Shown: positions 16,937-26,614, counted from the first letter of the stretch. The stretch is 64,000 bases of DNA from Clostridiales bacterium (GCA_004558825.1 SFDB01000001.1:1-64000); one strand, 5' to 3'. The notes: generated from the letters alone by a model not told the origin. Numbers and translations are program-made.

Positions 16937-18090
16937 TGGCATCGGCACAGAGAAAGCACATAGCCGTACTCGGCTCAACGGGTTCGATAGGTACTCAGGC
17001 GCTCGACGTTATACGTCATGATGAGCGCTTTCATTGCTTCGCGCTTGCCGCAGGCAGCAATACCGAGCTTCTGAACGAGCAAATAGCCGAGTTTTCGCCA
17101 AAATACGTCGGTATCGCCGACGCGGACTCTGCGCATCTCGTAAACACGCGCGGAGCAGAGCTTTTCGCGGGCAGCGATGCCGCAGAGCTTATCGCTGCAC
17201 TGAATGATGTCGATATCGTCGTGATCGGCATAAGCGGCTTTTGCGGAACAGCACCGCTCATAAGCGCGCTCAACGCCAAAAAAACAGTTGCCCTCGCCAA
17301 TAAAGAAAGCATCGTCTGCGCACACGCGATAGTCGATGAAGCACTCAAGCGCGGCGGAGCAATCCTGCCGGTAGACAGCGAGCAATCCGCCATATTCCAA
17401 TGCCTCGCGGCAGGCAGAAAATGCGACGTCAAGCGGCTGATACTCACTGCTTCAGGCGGAGCTTTTCGCGACAAATCAATAACTGAGCTAAAAAACGTTA
17501 CGCCGGAGCAGGCATGTGCACATCCAACATGGAGTATGGGCAGAAAAATAACCATAGATTCCGCGTCGCTTTTCAATAAGGGTCTTGAAATCATGGAGGC
17601 GAGCTATCTTTTCGGCGTTACGGGAGAAAATATTGATGTCCTCATACATCCGCAATCGATAGTGCATTCTATGGTAGAATATAATGACAGCAGCGTCATC
17701 GCTCAGTTGAGCGTACCCGATATGCGGCTTGCGATACAGTACGCGCTGAATTATCCCGAACGGATCGGCCCCGCCATATCCGACAGACTGGAGCTTGGCA
17801 GTATAGGCAGCCTAACCTTCGCCATACCCGATAGGGATAAATATCCGGCCCTTCCCCTCGCCTATGCGGCGCTGAAGGAAGGCAATTCGCTTCCCATTGC
17901 CTATAACGGCGCGAACGAAGCGGCGGTCAATATGTTTATAAACAGAGAGATAGGCTTTCTCGACATAGCCGCGCGCGTCGAGTACGCTATGGAAAAAATA
18001 GACGCGCGGCGCTTTGAGGCCGTGCGCTGCATGGATGACATCCGTGCCATAGACGCGATTGCCCGCGCATACGCCTCGGAAATAAAATAA
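16936..18090 (+). CDS. dxr: 1-deoxy-D-xylulose-5-phosphate reductoisomerase
   Basis: This 384-residue enzyme converts DXP to MEP with NADPH, the committed step of the MEP isoprenoid pathway. The cofactor loop GSTGSIG lies at about residues 11-17. Substrate and metal residues are in PVDSEQSAIFQ, SMGRKITIDSASLFNKG and HPQSIVHSMVEY. The ATG at 16936 shares its A with the cdsA stop; AGGGG lies upstream. With ispG downstream it supplies precursors for uppS. Confidence 0.96.
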   Translation: MASAQRKHIAVLGSTGSIGTQALDVIRHDERFHCFALAAGSNTELLNEQIAEFSPKYVGIADADSAHLVNTRGAELFAGSDAAELIAALNDVDIVVIGISGFCGTAPLISALNAKKTVALANKESIVCAHAIVDEALKRGGAILPVDSEQSAIFQCLAAGRKCDVKRLILTASGGAFRDKSITELKNVTPEQACAHPTWSMGRKITIDSASLFNKGLEIMEASYLFGVTGENIDVLIHPQSIVHSMVEYNDSSVIAQLSVPDMRLAIQYALNYPERIGPAISDRLELGSIGSLTFAIPDRDKYPALPLAYAALKEGNSLPIAYNGANEAAVNMFINREIGFLDIAARVEYAMEKIDARRFEAVRCMDDIRAIDAIARAYASEIK

Positions 18091-18102
18091 AGGAGTTTTG
18101 TA

Positions 18103-19140
18103 ATGAGTATTTTAACAACGATTCTTTCTATACTCGGTGCATTGCTTGTTATAAGTCTGCTTGTTGTAATACATGAGCTCGGCCATTACGGAGTTGGCAG
18201 GCTGCTCGGCTTCAAAATAGTCGAATTTGCCGTCGGCATGGGACCCAAGCTTTTCAAATTTGAGAAAAACGGCATAATTTACTCGCTCAGGGCGTTCCCT
18301 ATCGGCGGGATGTGCCAATTCTACGGCGAAGACAACGCGGCAGAGAACGATGACTGCTTCAATTCAAAGCCTGCGTGGAAGCGTATGCTCGTTGTGCTCG
18401 CCGGCCCCGTGATGAACATACTATTCGCCGTTATCCTCTCCATAATCACGCTGACGGCATTCGGAGACTACATGCCGCAAATACAAGGCTTTGTCGAGGA
18501 TGTGCCAAGCGTGGCGCAGCAGGCGGGCATCGAAGAAGGAGATTTCATACTCGCCATAGATGGGCGCAGCATAGCCTACTATAACGACGTCAGCAACGTT
18601 ATAGCCGCGGCGGACGGCGAAGAGGCTGTCTTTACCGTTGAGCGCAACGGCGAAAAGCTTGATATAACAGTTAAAAACCTTTATAACGCCGAACTTGAAC
18701 GCAATTATATGGGCGTCACCATCGCCGCCGCCAGAAAAAGCTACTCATTCTCAGAGGCGTGCGCAGGCTCGTTCAGATATACGTTCGCAATGGTGCGCGA
18801 AATGTTTTCTTTCTTCGGCACGCTCTTCAAGGGACAGATACATTCGGGAGATGTAATGGGCTTCGTAGGCACGATAGACCTCATAGGTCAGGCTGTACGC
18901 CTCGGCTTTGAAACGGTGCTTCGCATAGCAGTGCTTATAAGCATCAATCTCGGAATAGTGAATCTCCTCCCATTCCCCGCTCTTGACGGCGGCAGGCTCG
19001 TATTCCTACTGTTTGCGATTTTCGGAATCCGAATAAACGAAAGGGTCGAGGGCATCATACATGCCGTTGGACTGATAATACTGCTCGGGCTGATGGTTCT
19101 GCTGACATTCGGAGACGTATCACGACTCATAGGAGGCTGA
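18103..19140 (+). CDS. rseP: RseP-type site-2 metalloprotease
   Basis: This 345-residue intramembrane protease has the zinc motif HELGH (residues 25-29) in its first membrane segment, one PDZ domain at about 120-200, and the LDGG motif (PFPALDGGRLVF) in the third segment. Family members cut membrane-bound anti-sigma factors or signal peptides. It has a single PDZ rather than the two of E. coli RseP, as is normal for Bacillota. AAGGAG precedes the ATG. A possible client in this window is the membrane partner of the sigma factor at 29.4 kb, which is speculative. Confidence 0.95.
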   Translation: MSILTTILSILGALLVISLLVVIHELGHYGVGRLLGFKIVEFAVGMGPKLFKFEKNGIIYSLRAFPIGGMCQFYGEDNAAENDDCFNSKPAWKRMLVVLAGPVMNILFAVILSIITLTAFGDYMPQIQGFVEDVPSVAQQAGIEEGDFILAIDGRSIAYYNDVSNVIAAADGEEAVFTVERNGEKLDITVKNLYNAELERNYMGVTIAAARKSYSFSEACAGSFRYTFAMVREMFSFFGTLFKGQIHSGDVMGFVGTIDLIGQAVRLGFETVLRIAVLISINLGIVNLLPFPALDGGRLVFLLFAIFGIRINERVEGIIHAVGLIILLGLMVLLTFGDVSRLIGG

Positions 19141-19142
19141 AT

Positions 19143-20192
19143 ATGAGACGATCCGTGCTTGTGCGCGACGTTCTTATAGGAGGCGGAGCGCCCGTATCTG
19201 TGCAATCGATGACAAACACCGATACACGCAATATAGACGCGACCGTAGAACAGATAAAGCGGCTTGAGGACGCAGGCTGCGATATAGTTCGCTTTTCAGT
19301 TTACGACAGTGAATGCGCACAAGCCGTGTCAAGCATAAAAAAGCGTACGCGCATACCGCTCGTGGCCGATATTCATTTCGATTACAGGCTCGCCATAGCC
19401 GCCATAGAAAGCGGCATAGACAAAATACGCTTTAACCCCGGAAACATAGGCAACGATGCCAACGTAAAGAAGCTTTGCGAATGTGCAAAGGCTCACGGCG
19501 TGCCGGTCAGAATAGGCGTAAACAGCGGCTCGGTCGAAAGGCCGTTGCTGAAAAAGTACGGCAGGCCTTCGCCGCAGGCTATGGTTGAAAGCGCAATGCG
19601 CCATGTCCGCCTGCTCGAAAACGAAAACTTCTACGATATAGTTATATCCCTAAAGGCCTCAAACGTCACAGACACCGTAGAGGCATACAGAATTATATCC
19701 GAAACGACCGATTATCCGCTTCATGTCGGCGTTACGGAAGCGGGCTTCGGCGAATCGGCCGTAATCAAATCCGCCGTTGGCATAGGCAGTCTCCTGCTTG
19801 CAGGCATAGGAGACACAATTCGTGTATCACTCACGGGCGATCCCGTCAATGAGGTCATAGCCGCCAAGAGCATACTACGTTCCATAGGGCTTGAAAAACG
19901 CGGCGCAGAGGTAATAAGCTGCCCCACATGCGGCAGAACGACCGGCGATCTGGAATCCGTTGCAAGACGCGTCCAAAGTGAGCTTTCATGCGTCAAATGC
20001 GCCATGCGCGTGGCCGTAATGGGCTGCGTCGTTAACGGCCCCGGCGAAGCGCGTGAAGCCGATATAGGCATCGCCTTCGCTCCCGGTGGGGCCGTTGTGT
20101 TCAAAAACGGTGAAAAGCTTTTTTCGGGCGATTCGGAAAGGGCCGTCGAGCTGCTTATAATCGAAGCAAAGGCGATGGATAAGCTCGACTGA
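19143..20192 (+). CDS. ispG: 4-hydroxy-3-methylbut-2-enyl diphosphate synthase
   Basis: This 349-residue enzyme catalyses the penultimate MEP-pathway step using a 4Fe-4S cluster. The cluster ligands are in SCPTCGRT (about 259-266) and in the later CVKC/GCVVNGPGEA region. The TIM-barrel half contains VADIHFDYRLA and RFNPGNIG. The ATG is 2 bp after rseP with AGGAGG. It is followed 11 bp later by polC. Confidence 0.96.
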   Translation: MRRSVLVRDVLIGGGAPVSVQSMTNTDTRNIDATVEQIKRLEDAGCDIVRFSVYDSECAQAVSSIKKRTRIPLVADIHFDYRLAIAAIESGIDKIRFNPGNIGNDANVKKLCECAKAHGVPVRIGVNSGSVERPLLKKYGRPSPQAMVESAMRHVRLLENENFYDIVISLKASNVTDTVEAYRIISETTDYPLHVGVTEAGFGESAVIKSAVGIGSLLLAGIGDTIRVSLTGDPVNEVIAAKSILRSIGLEKRGAEVISCPTCGRTTGDLESVARRVQSELSCVKCAMRVAVMGCVVNGPGEAREADIGIAFAPGGAVVFKNGEKLFSGDSERAVELLIIEAKAMDKLD

Positions 20193-20203
20193 GGGAGGAA
20201 GCT

Positions 20204-23200
20204 ATGGAATGCTCAAAGCTCATAAGCGGCTGCGATTTTGACATACACCTTGTCGAAGCAAGGCTTATTAAAAGCGCGCGGAAGCTATGCCTGAGCGTTG
20301 AAAGCTCACGGCTTTTGAGCATAGAGCAGATGAACGAGCTGCGCTTGTCCCTCGCCTCCTCCGTATCAAAAGGCAATGGCCGCACGCTGTCGGTAGACGT
20401 CACGTTTACATTCCCGAATATTGACGATGAGCTGAATCACCGCGATTCCGCCACGGACACCATAATGGGTGCATGGCGCGAAGACGTACCCGTACTTCGC
20501 CCTGTCCTCGAGCATTCAAGGCTAACCTTCAACGACGGAATGCTCGTATTGAGCGTGCCGTCGCGCGCGACGGCGCTTTTGGAGAACAGCTATATTGAAG
20601 GGCTTTTAAAAAGCAGCCTTAAGCGGCTTTACAACATGCACGTTGGGCTTTGGATATGCCCCGACGAAGAACTGACGCTGCCCGAGGCCGCTGCAGACGA
20701 TGCGCCCCTCCCCACGCCGTCCGCCGCAAAAAAGCCGAAGGACAAGCCCGCGCAGGGGGCGCTAATCATGGGTCGCCCAATTAAAAAGCCGCCCATACGC
20801 ATGTGCGACGTAACTGACGACATGGGAAGCATAATCGTTCGCGGTTCTGTAGAATCGCTCGAAACGCGCGAACGGCGCAACGGCGGCTGCATAGTTTCTT
20901 TCTCCGTAAGCGACAAAACAAATACGATACCCGCAAAGCTGTTTCTCGAGGCGGAACAGGGCAAAGCCATCGCCGATGCGTTTGCAAGCTGCATGAAAGC
21001 CAATGACGAGCTTATCGTGCGCGGAAATTACAGGCTTGACGGCTACAGCGGCGAAATGCAGCTCATTCCATTCGATATCGAGCGCACAAGCGTAGAAAAG
21101 CGGCGCGACACATACGCTAAAAAGCGTGTCGAGCTCCATTTGCATACGCAGTTTTCATCTATGGACGCACTTTTGACGGCCACGGGGAAGCAGAACGATG
21201 CTGTCGAAACTGCGGCGCGTTGGGGGCATAAGGCCGTTGCGATAACCGATCACGGTGTCGTCCACGGCTTCCCTTCTGCATACAGCGCCGCGAAAAAGGC
21301 CGGCATCAAAGTCATATACGGCGTAGAAGGCTACCTTCTCGACGACAGCAGCCTTATAGACGCTAATCAGTCGTACGTTTCCGTAGGCGTTATCATGCGT
21401 GAAACAGCCCATACGCGCTTCATATACGAGGTTGCTGCGGTAAGATTTGACAAGCGCGGCATCCGCGATACATTTTCCTCCGTTATCGCCCAGCCCTCTC
21501 CCGTCGGTGATGACATTCTGCGCGAAACATGTATGACCCGTGATGATTTTGCCGCAGCCCCGTCTTCGTCGGAGACTTTCAATCGCCTTCGTGACTTCAT
21601 TGGCGACTCGCTTATCGTATCGCATGGCAGCACATTCGTTGCCGCTATAGTCGGCGGTGCGAAACGATGCGGCATAGATATCTCGCAAAAGCACGTCGAC
21701 ACAGAAGCGCTCTTCCACTATCTTCACAGAGAAGCGAAGGATACCTCCGTCTCAAGCGCACGCGCTGCATACGGCATTGAGCATAACGGCGGCCGCGCAC
21801 TTCAAACAGCGCTCGACACACAGTCTATATTCGAGCGGCTACTCTCCGAGCTTGAATCAATGGATATACACCGCGTGCCTTACATGCACGGCATAGAAAA
21901 GCAGACAAAGGGGCACGGACACGGCGCAAGCCATATTGTGCTGCTCGTCAAGAATCACAACGGGCTGCGCAACCTATATAAGCTTGTCTCATACTCGCAT
22001 ATGGAGTACATAAAAGGCGTTCCGCGCATACCGCGAAGCCTCCTTATGATACATAGAGACGGCTTGATAGTCGGCTCCGCCTGCGAAGCGGGCGAGCTGT
22101 TCCGAGCCGTTCTCAACGATGTCGGCAGCGATGAGACAGAACGCATCGCAAACGAATACGACTATCTGGAAATACAGCCTATAGGCAATAACGACTTTTT
22201 ACGGCGAGAAGGCCGCGTATCCGGCTATGACGCGCTGCGCGAGCTTAATACGCGCATTGTACGGCTCGGCGAAAAGCTCGGAAAACCCGTTGTAGCTACT
22301 GGCGACGTACATTTTCTCAACCCTGAGGACGCTGTATTCAGGGCAATACTCATGGCGTCAAAGGGTTTTTCGGACGCGCTCATACAGCCGCCGCTGTATT
22401 TCAAAACAACAGACGAGCTTATAGAGGAGTTTAAGTATCTCGGGCTCGAAAAGGCCGAGGAAATAGTCATAACAAACCCGAACATGATAGCTGACATGTG
22501 CGAAATGCTTCCTCCGTTTCTCGATGAAAGGCGCACATACGCGCCAACGTTCGACGGCGCTGACGACGAACTGCGCACAATGGCAGAATCTACCGCGCAC
22601 AAGCTTTACGGCGATCCGCTCCCCGAGACGGTGCGCAAAAGGCTCGATAAAGAGCTTAATTCGATAATCCAAAACGGCTATTCATCGCTATATCTCATGG
22701 CGCAAAGGCTTGTCAAAAAATCGAACGGCGACGGCTATCTCGTCGGTTCAAGAGGCTCCGTCGGCTCATCATTCGTTGCCACGATGGCCGGCATAACCGA
22801 GGTCAACCCTCTCCCCCCACATTACGTTTGCCCGAAATGCAAAAACACCGTTTTCGACGTTGGCGAACCGCTCTCGCGCTGCGGCATTGACCTGCCGCCT
22901 AAAAAATGCGACAAGTGCGGCGAAGAATTCATGCGGCTCGGATATGAGATACCCTTCGAGGTATTCCTGGGCTTCAAAGGCGACAAGACGCCCGATATCG
23001 ACCTTAATTTTTCCGGCGAATATCAGCCGGTCGCCCATGCGTACGTCGAGGAAATGTTCGGCGAAGGACATGCCTTCCGCGCGGGCACAATATCGGCTGT
23101 GCAGGAAAAAACCGCTTATGGTTACGTCAATGCCTACTGTGAAAAAAGCGGCCTGCGCGTCAACAACGCCGAGCACGAACGCCTTGCACGCGGCTGCTCC

Positions 23201-24418
23201 GGCGTAAAACGTACGACAGGCCAGCACCCCGGCGGCATAGTCATAGTCCCCAAGGAGCTTGACATATTCGACTTTACGCCGATACAGTTCCCCGCCGACA
23301 AAGCCGACGGCAACACCATAACCACGCACTTTGATTTTCATGCGATGGACGATAAGCTCGTCAAGCTCGATATACTCGGCCACGACGACCCAACGGTGCT
23401 CAGAATGCTTAAGGATATGACGGGCATCGATCCGCAGTCAATATCGCTCGACGATAAGAACACTCTCGCGCTTTTTTCGACGCAGGCGCCTCTCGATATC
23501 GACCTTTCGGCGCTCGACTGCGACGTCGGCAGCATCGCCATACCCGAATTTGGCACAAGCTTCGTAAGGCAGATGCTCATGGATACGCGCCCGACGACCA
23601 TGGAGGAGCTCGTGCGCATATCCGGTCTCTCGCACGGCACGGACGTTTGGCTCGGCAATGCGCAGGATCTCATAAAATCCGGCGTTGCAACGCTGTCCGA
23701 GGTTATCTGTACGCGCGATGACATAATGAATTATCTCATTCTCCATGGCTGCGAACCGTCGATGTCATTCAAAACGATGGAGAACGTTCGCAAGGGTAAA
23801 GGGCTGACGCCCGAAATGGAAGCGTTTCTCAGGGAAAACAATATACCCGAATGGTTTGAAACGTCGTGCAAAAAGATTAAATATATGTTCCCAAGGGCTC
23901 ATGCGGCAGCATACGTTATGATGGCCTTCCGCGTAGCCTACTACAAGGTGTATTATCCTAAGGAGTTTTACAGCGTCTATTTCACCGTGCGCGCCGACGC
24001 GTTCGATATCCGATATTCGCTCGGCGACGCGCAGGAAACGCTTAAAAACATACGCACGCTCGAGGGAAAGGGCGACAAAATATCGCAAAAGGAAAAGGAC
24101 CTTATCACTGTGCTTGAAGTCGTATACGAAATGAAGCTTCGAGGTATACGTCTTCTTCCCATTACGCTGAACGAGTCCGCCGCCACAAACTTCCGTGTTG
24201 AACGCGACGGCATTCGCCCACCGTTCAGCGCCATACCGGGCGTCGGCGAAAACGCGGCCATCGCCATAGCCCATGCCGTAAGCGAAAACAAAAGCTTCAC
24301 TTCAGTCGAGGATTTTGCGCGCCGCTCAAAAGCAAACGCCTCCACCATCGATCTGATGCGCTCAATGGGCATGTTCGAGGGCTTGGGCGAAACAGATCAA
24401 ATAAGTATGTTTGGGTAA
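20204..24418 (+). CDS. polC: DNA polymerase III PolC with degenerate exonuclease domain
   Basis: This 1404-residue protein is the Gram-positive replicative polymerase. In order: N-terminal domains; an OB fold at about 195-300; a PHP domain opening at 309 (VELHLHTQFSS, AITDHG) and resuming near 575 after the exonuclease insertion; polymerase motifs GSRGSVGSSF near 848, zinc-type CPKC and CDKC near 875-910, TPDIDLNFSGEYQ near 930; then thumb and C-terminal helix-hairpin-helix. The inserted exonuclease domain (about 388-548) aligns over its length but lacks its catalytic residues: FDxET is VGVIM, HNASFD is HGSTFV, and the third motif HR-D is GR-T. The polymerase seems active but unable to proofread. 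It is the last gene of the unit. Confidence 0.95.
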   Translation: MECSKLISGCDFDIHLVEARLIKSARKLCLSVESSRLLSIEQMNELRLSLASSVSKGNGRTLSVDVTFTFPNIDDELNHRDSATDTIMGAWREDVPVLRPVLEHSRLTFNDGMLVLSVPSRATALLENSYIEGLLKSSLKRLYNMHVGLWICPDEELTLPEAAADDAPLPTPSAAKKPKDKPAQGALIMGRPIKKPPIRMCDVTDDMGSIIVRGSVESLETRERRNGGCIVSFSVSDKTNTIPAKLFLEAEQGKAIADAFASCMKANDELIVRGNYRLDGYSGEMQLIPFDIERTSVEKRRDTYAKKRVELHLHTQFSSMDALLTATGKQNDAVETAARWGHKAVAITDHGVVHGFPSAYSAAKKAGIKVIYGVEGYLLDDSSLIDANQSYVSVGVIMRETAHTRFIYEVAAVRFDKRGIRDTFSSVIAQPSPVGDDILRETCMTRDDFAAAPSSSETFNRLRDFIGDSLIVSHGSTFVAAIVGGAKRCGIDISQKHVDTEALFHYLHREAKDTSVSSARAAYGIEHNGGRALQTALDTQSIFERLLSELESMDIHRVPYMHGIEKQTKGHGHGASHIVLLVKNHNGLRNLYKLVSYSHMEYIKGVPRIPRSLLMIHRDGLIVGSACEAGELFRAVLNDVGSDETERIANEYDYLEIQPIGNNDFLRREGRVSGYDALRELNTRIVRLGEKLGKPVVATGDVHFLNPEDAVFRAILMASKGFSDALIQPPLYFKTTDELIEEFKYLGLEKAEEIVITNPNMIADMCEMLPPFLDERRTYAPTFDGADDELRTMAESTAHKLYGDPLPETVRKRLDKELNSIIQNGYSSLYLMAQRLVKKSNGDGYLVGSRGSVGSSFVATMAGITEVNPLPPHYVCPKCKNTVFDVGEPLSRCGIDLPPKKCDKCGEEFMRLGYEIPFEVFLGFKGDKTPDIDLNFSGEYQPVAHAYVEEMFGEGHAFRAGTISAVQEKTAYGYVNAYCEKSGLRVNNAEHERLARGCSGVKRTTGQHPGGIVIVPKELDIFDFTPIQFPADKADGNTITTHFDFHAMDDKLVKLDILGHDDPTVLRMLKDMTGIDPQSISLDDKNTLALFSTQAPLDIDLSALDCDVGSIAIPEFGTSFVRQMLMDTRPTTMEELVRISGLSHGTDVWLGNAQDLIKSGVATLSEVICTRDDIMNYLILHGCEPSMSFKTMENVRKGKGLTPEMEAFLRENNIPEWFETSCKKIKYMFPRAHAAAYVMMAFRVAYYKVYYPKEFYSVYFTVRADAFDIRYSLGDAQETLKNIRTLEGKGDKISQKEKDLITVLEVVYEMKLRGIRLLPITLNESAATNFRVERDGIRPPFSAIPGVGENAAIAIAHAVSENKSFTSVEDFARRSKANASTIDLMRSMGMFEGLGETDQISMFG

Positions 24419-24462
24419 TTGCTTTTTCGGACGCTTCCGCATTTTCGGCACCTTTTATTCTG

Positions 24463-24491
24463 TTGAATATTGCATTAATACGGTATATAAT
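24463..24491 (+). promoter_or_regulatory. Promoter of ireB operon
   Basis: TTGAAT and TATAAT are separated by 17 bp, 22 bp before the ireB start codon. Confidence 0.75.
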
Positions 24492-24513
24492 AGACGTATC
24501 GGAGGTGTAATCG

Positions 24514-24792
24514 ATGACGGAAAACGAAAAAAACCAAACAATGCAGTTCAGTATCTCTAAGGACAAGCGTACGGCAAACGAGATTCTGCTCAGCGTATAC
24601 AGCTCCATGCAGGAAAAGGGCTACGATGCCGTTAACCAGATTGTAGGATACCTGCTCTGCGGCGATCCGACATATATAACGAGCTATAATAACGCCCGCT
24701 TCCTTATCAGCATGCTCGAACGTGATGAGCTGCTTGAAGAGCTTGTGCGGTTTTACATGACCAACAACCAGAAAAAACGCGATGAGGATTGA
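24514..24792 (+). CDS. ireB: IreB family regulatory phosphoprotein
   Basis: This 92-residue protein belongs to the IreB (UPF0297) family, small dimeric proteins that in enterococci are phosphorylated by the PASTA kinase IreK and influence cephalosporin resistance. The conserved core is YDAVNQIVGYLLCGDPTYI followed by NAR. Thr2 and Thr9 in the N-terminal tail are possible phosphorylation sites by analogy. GGAGG precedes the ATG. The normal neighbours ruvX and a DUF1292 gene follow, but an aldo/keto reductase gene is inserted. Confidence 0.93.
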   Translation: MTENEKNQTMQFSISKDKRTANEILLSVYSSMQEKGYDAVNQIVGYLLCGDPTYITSYNNARFLISMLERDELLEELVRFYMTNNQKKRDED

Positions 24793-24795
24793 TGT

Positions 24796-25740
24796 TTGGA
24801 TATCGTTCAGCTGGGCAATACAGGCATAAACGTATCACGGCTTTGCTTCGGTACGCTTACGATGGGACCGCTCCAATGCAATATGAGCGTCACCAAGGGT
24901 GTCGAGCTTATCGAGCGAGCCTTTTCAAACGGCGTAAACTTTCTTGACACAGCCGAGATTTACGGCACTTATCCTTATGTCAGGGAAGCGCTCAAGATAA
25001 AGCCCGACTGCGTAGTATGCACAAAGTCGTACTCCTACGACCGCGATACGGCCGAAAAAAGCTTTCGTCTCGCCGTTGAAGGCATTGGCCGCGAATACAT
25101 CGACATATTTCTTCTGCACGAGCAGGAGAGCATACACACGATACGCGGCCACAAGGGAGCCATAGACTATTTCCTCGGAATGAAGCGGCGCGGCTATATC
25201 GGCGCGATTGGATTGTCTACACATCATGTCGCGTGCATGGAAGGGGCACTCGCTCACCCCGTGCTCGAGGTGCTTTTTCCGCTCATAAACAGAGACGGAA
25301 TAGGCATCGCCGACGGCACAAGCGGCGAAATGCTCGAACGCATAAACGCCGCGCACGCGCAGGGACGCGGTATCTTTGCAATGAAGCCTCTTGGCGGCGG
25401 CCACCTCGTCGAGGAACGGGAAAAGGCGCTCGAATACATACTTTCTATTGACTCAATCGATGCAATAGCAATGGGTATGCAGACCGTCGCTGAGGTCGAT
25501 TACAACTGTGCCGTCATAAGCGGCAAAAAACCGAGCGAAAGCTGCGCAGAAGAGACAAAACGCCGCAAAAGGCGCCTGCTTATACATGATTGGTGCGAAG
25601 GTTGCGGGCGCTGCGTTGCTTCCTGCAAAAACGGCGCGCTGTCGCTCGTCAATGGCAAGGCGACTGTCGACAGCTCAAAATGCGCGCTTTGTAGCTATTG
25701 TGCACGAGTCTGTCCGCAGTTTTGCATAAAAGTGATTTGA
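24796..25740 (+). CDS. Aldo/keto reductase with C-terminal 4Fe-4S ferredoxin domain
   Basis: Residues 1-240 form an aldo/keto reductase barrel beginning LGNTGINVSRLCFGT with FLDTAEIYGTYP (the Asp/Tyr pair of the active site) and KPLGGGHL. The last 60 residues carry two ferredoxin-like cluster motifs, CEGCGRCVASC and CALCSYCARVC. Such fused oxidoreductases probably pass electrons between NAD(P)H and ferredoxin; the substrate is unknown. The TTG at 24796 is 3 bp after ireB with GAGGA upstream. It sits inside the otherwise conserved ireB-ruvX pair. Confidence 0.88.
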   Translation: MDIVQLGNTGINVSRLCFGTLTMGPLQCNMSVTKGVELIERAFSNGVNFLDTAEIYGTYPYVREALKIKPDCVVCTKSYSYDRDTAEKSFRLAVEGIGREYIDIFLLHEQESIHTIRGHKGAIDYFLGMKRRGYIGAIGLSTHHVACMEGALAHPVLEVLFPLINRDGIGIADGTSGEMLERINAAHAQGRGIFAMKPLGGGHLVEEREKALEYILSIDSIDAIAMGMQTVAEVDYNCAVISGKKPSESCAEETKRRKRRLLIHDWCEGCGRCVASCKNGALSLVNGKATVDSSKCALCSYCARVCPQFCIKVI

Positions 25741-25750
25741 GGTAACACTT

Positions 25751-26197
25751 ATGGAGCGTATACTCGGTATCGATCTCGGAGACAGGCGCATAGGCTTTGC
25801 TGTAAGCGACGCCCTGGGCATCACGGCACAGGGGCTTGAAACATATACTCGCGCCGCAGACGAACCCGCGGCCGACGTCGAGTACGCCATATCTATGGCA
25901 AAAAAGCATTCGGCGTCAAGTATTGTCTTCGGCATGCCGCGCAACATGGACGGAAGCTACGGCTTTGCTTCCGACAAGGTTAAGGATTTCGCCAAGCTTG
26001 TCTCTGAACGCTACGACGGCAAAATAAGCTTTTTTGACGAACGACTCTCAACGGTGAGCGCCGAACGCGTCCTCTGCGACGCCAAGCTCGACTGGAAAAA
26101 ACGCCGTAAAGTCGTAGACAAGCTCGCAGCGGTCGTAATTTTGCAGGCCTACCTTGACTCAGGCGCTCACACAAGCGCACAGAACAGCATAGTATAA
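25751..26197 (+). CDS. ruvX: Holliday junction resolvase-like RuvX/YqgF
   Basis: This 148-residue RNase H-fold nuclease belongs to the YqgF/RuvX family, with roles proposed in Holliday junction resolution and pre-16S rRNA processing. It has the first catalytic Asp in GIDLGDRRIG (residues 5-14), FGMPRNMDGS, and FDERLSTVSA with the second acidic pair. GAGGT lies upstream of the start, and it is 10 bp after the aldo/keto reductase gene. Confidence 0.94.
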   Translation: MERILGIDLGDRRIGFAVSDALGITAQGLETYTRAADEPAADVEYAISMAKKHSASSIVFGMPRNMDGSYGFASDKVKDFAKLVSERYDGKISFFDERLSTVSAERVLCDAKLDWKKRRKVVDKLAAVVILQAYLDSGAHTSAQNSIV

Positions 26198-26210
26198 AGG
26201 AGCTTCTTTA

Positions 26211-26489
26211 ATGGAAAGCAACGAACCCAAAATCGTAACGCTGCTCGACGAGGACGGAAACGAAGTTGAATTCGAGCATCTATTGACATTCAAATACGAA
26301 AATGAGCGCTATGTCGCGCTCGTCCCCGCCGCTCAAGCGGACGACGATGAGGCTGAGGTAATACTTCTGCGCGTCGAACACCGTGACGGCGAGGATATAT
26401 ACGTTTCGGTCGATAACGAAGTTCTTCTGAACGAGGTGTTCGACGAATTTCTGTCTCTCATGGATGAGATCGACGGCGAGGAAGAATAA
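26211..26489 (+). CDS. DUF1292 domain protein
   Basis: This is a 92-residue, strongly acidic protein of the DUF1292 family, which regularly follows ireB and ruvX in Bacillota. It begins with LLDEDGNEVEFEHL and ends in an Asp/Glu tract. No function is known. AAGGAG precedes the ATG, 13 bp after ruvX. A weak inverted repeat (GCCAAAT and ATTTGGC, 26497-26519) follows the stop. Confidence 0.9.
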   Translation: MESNEPKIVTLLDEDGNEVEFEHLLTFKYENERYVALVPAAQADDDEAEVILLRVEHRDGEDIYVSVDNEVLLNEVFDEFLSLMDEIDGEEE

Positions 26490-26552
26490 TCGTTTTGCCA
26501 AATTTTCACTTTATTTGGCGTATGGCGAAATATTTTTTCTTAAAAAATACGA

Positions 26553-26581
26553 TTGACAACTTGTAATCGATATGCTAAAAT
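26553..26581 (+). promoter_or_regulatory. Strong promoter of tRNA cluster
   Basis: TTGACA and TAAAAT are separated by 17 bp, with a TGC extension directly before the -10. It lies 34 bp upstream of the first tRNA and fits a highly expressed stable-RNA unit. Confidence 0.85.
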
Positions 26582-26614
26582 CATCCTTGTCACTGCGAGA
26601 GCGGCGGCAAGCGT

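Noticed and set aside
26486..26614. Possible riboswitch before the tRNA cluster
   Set aside because: The region is explained by a weak hairpin after the DUF1292 gene and a strong promoter.
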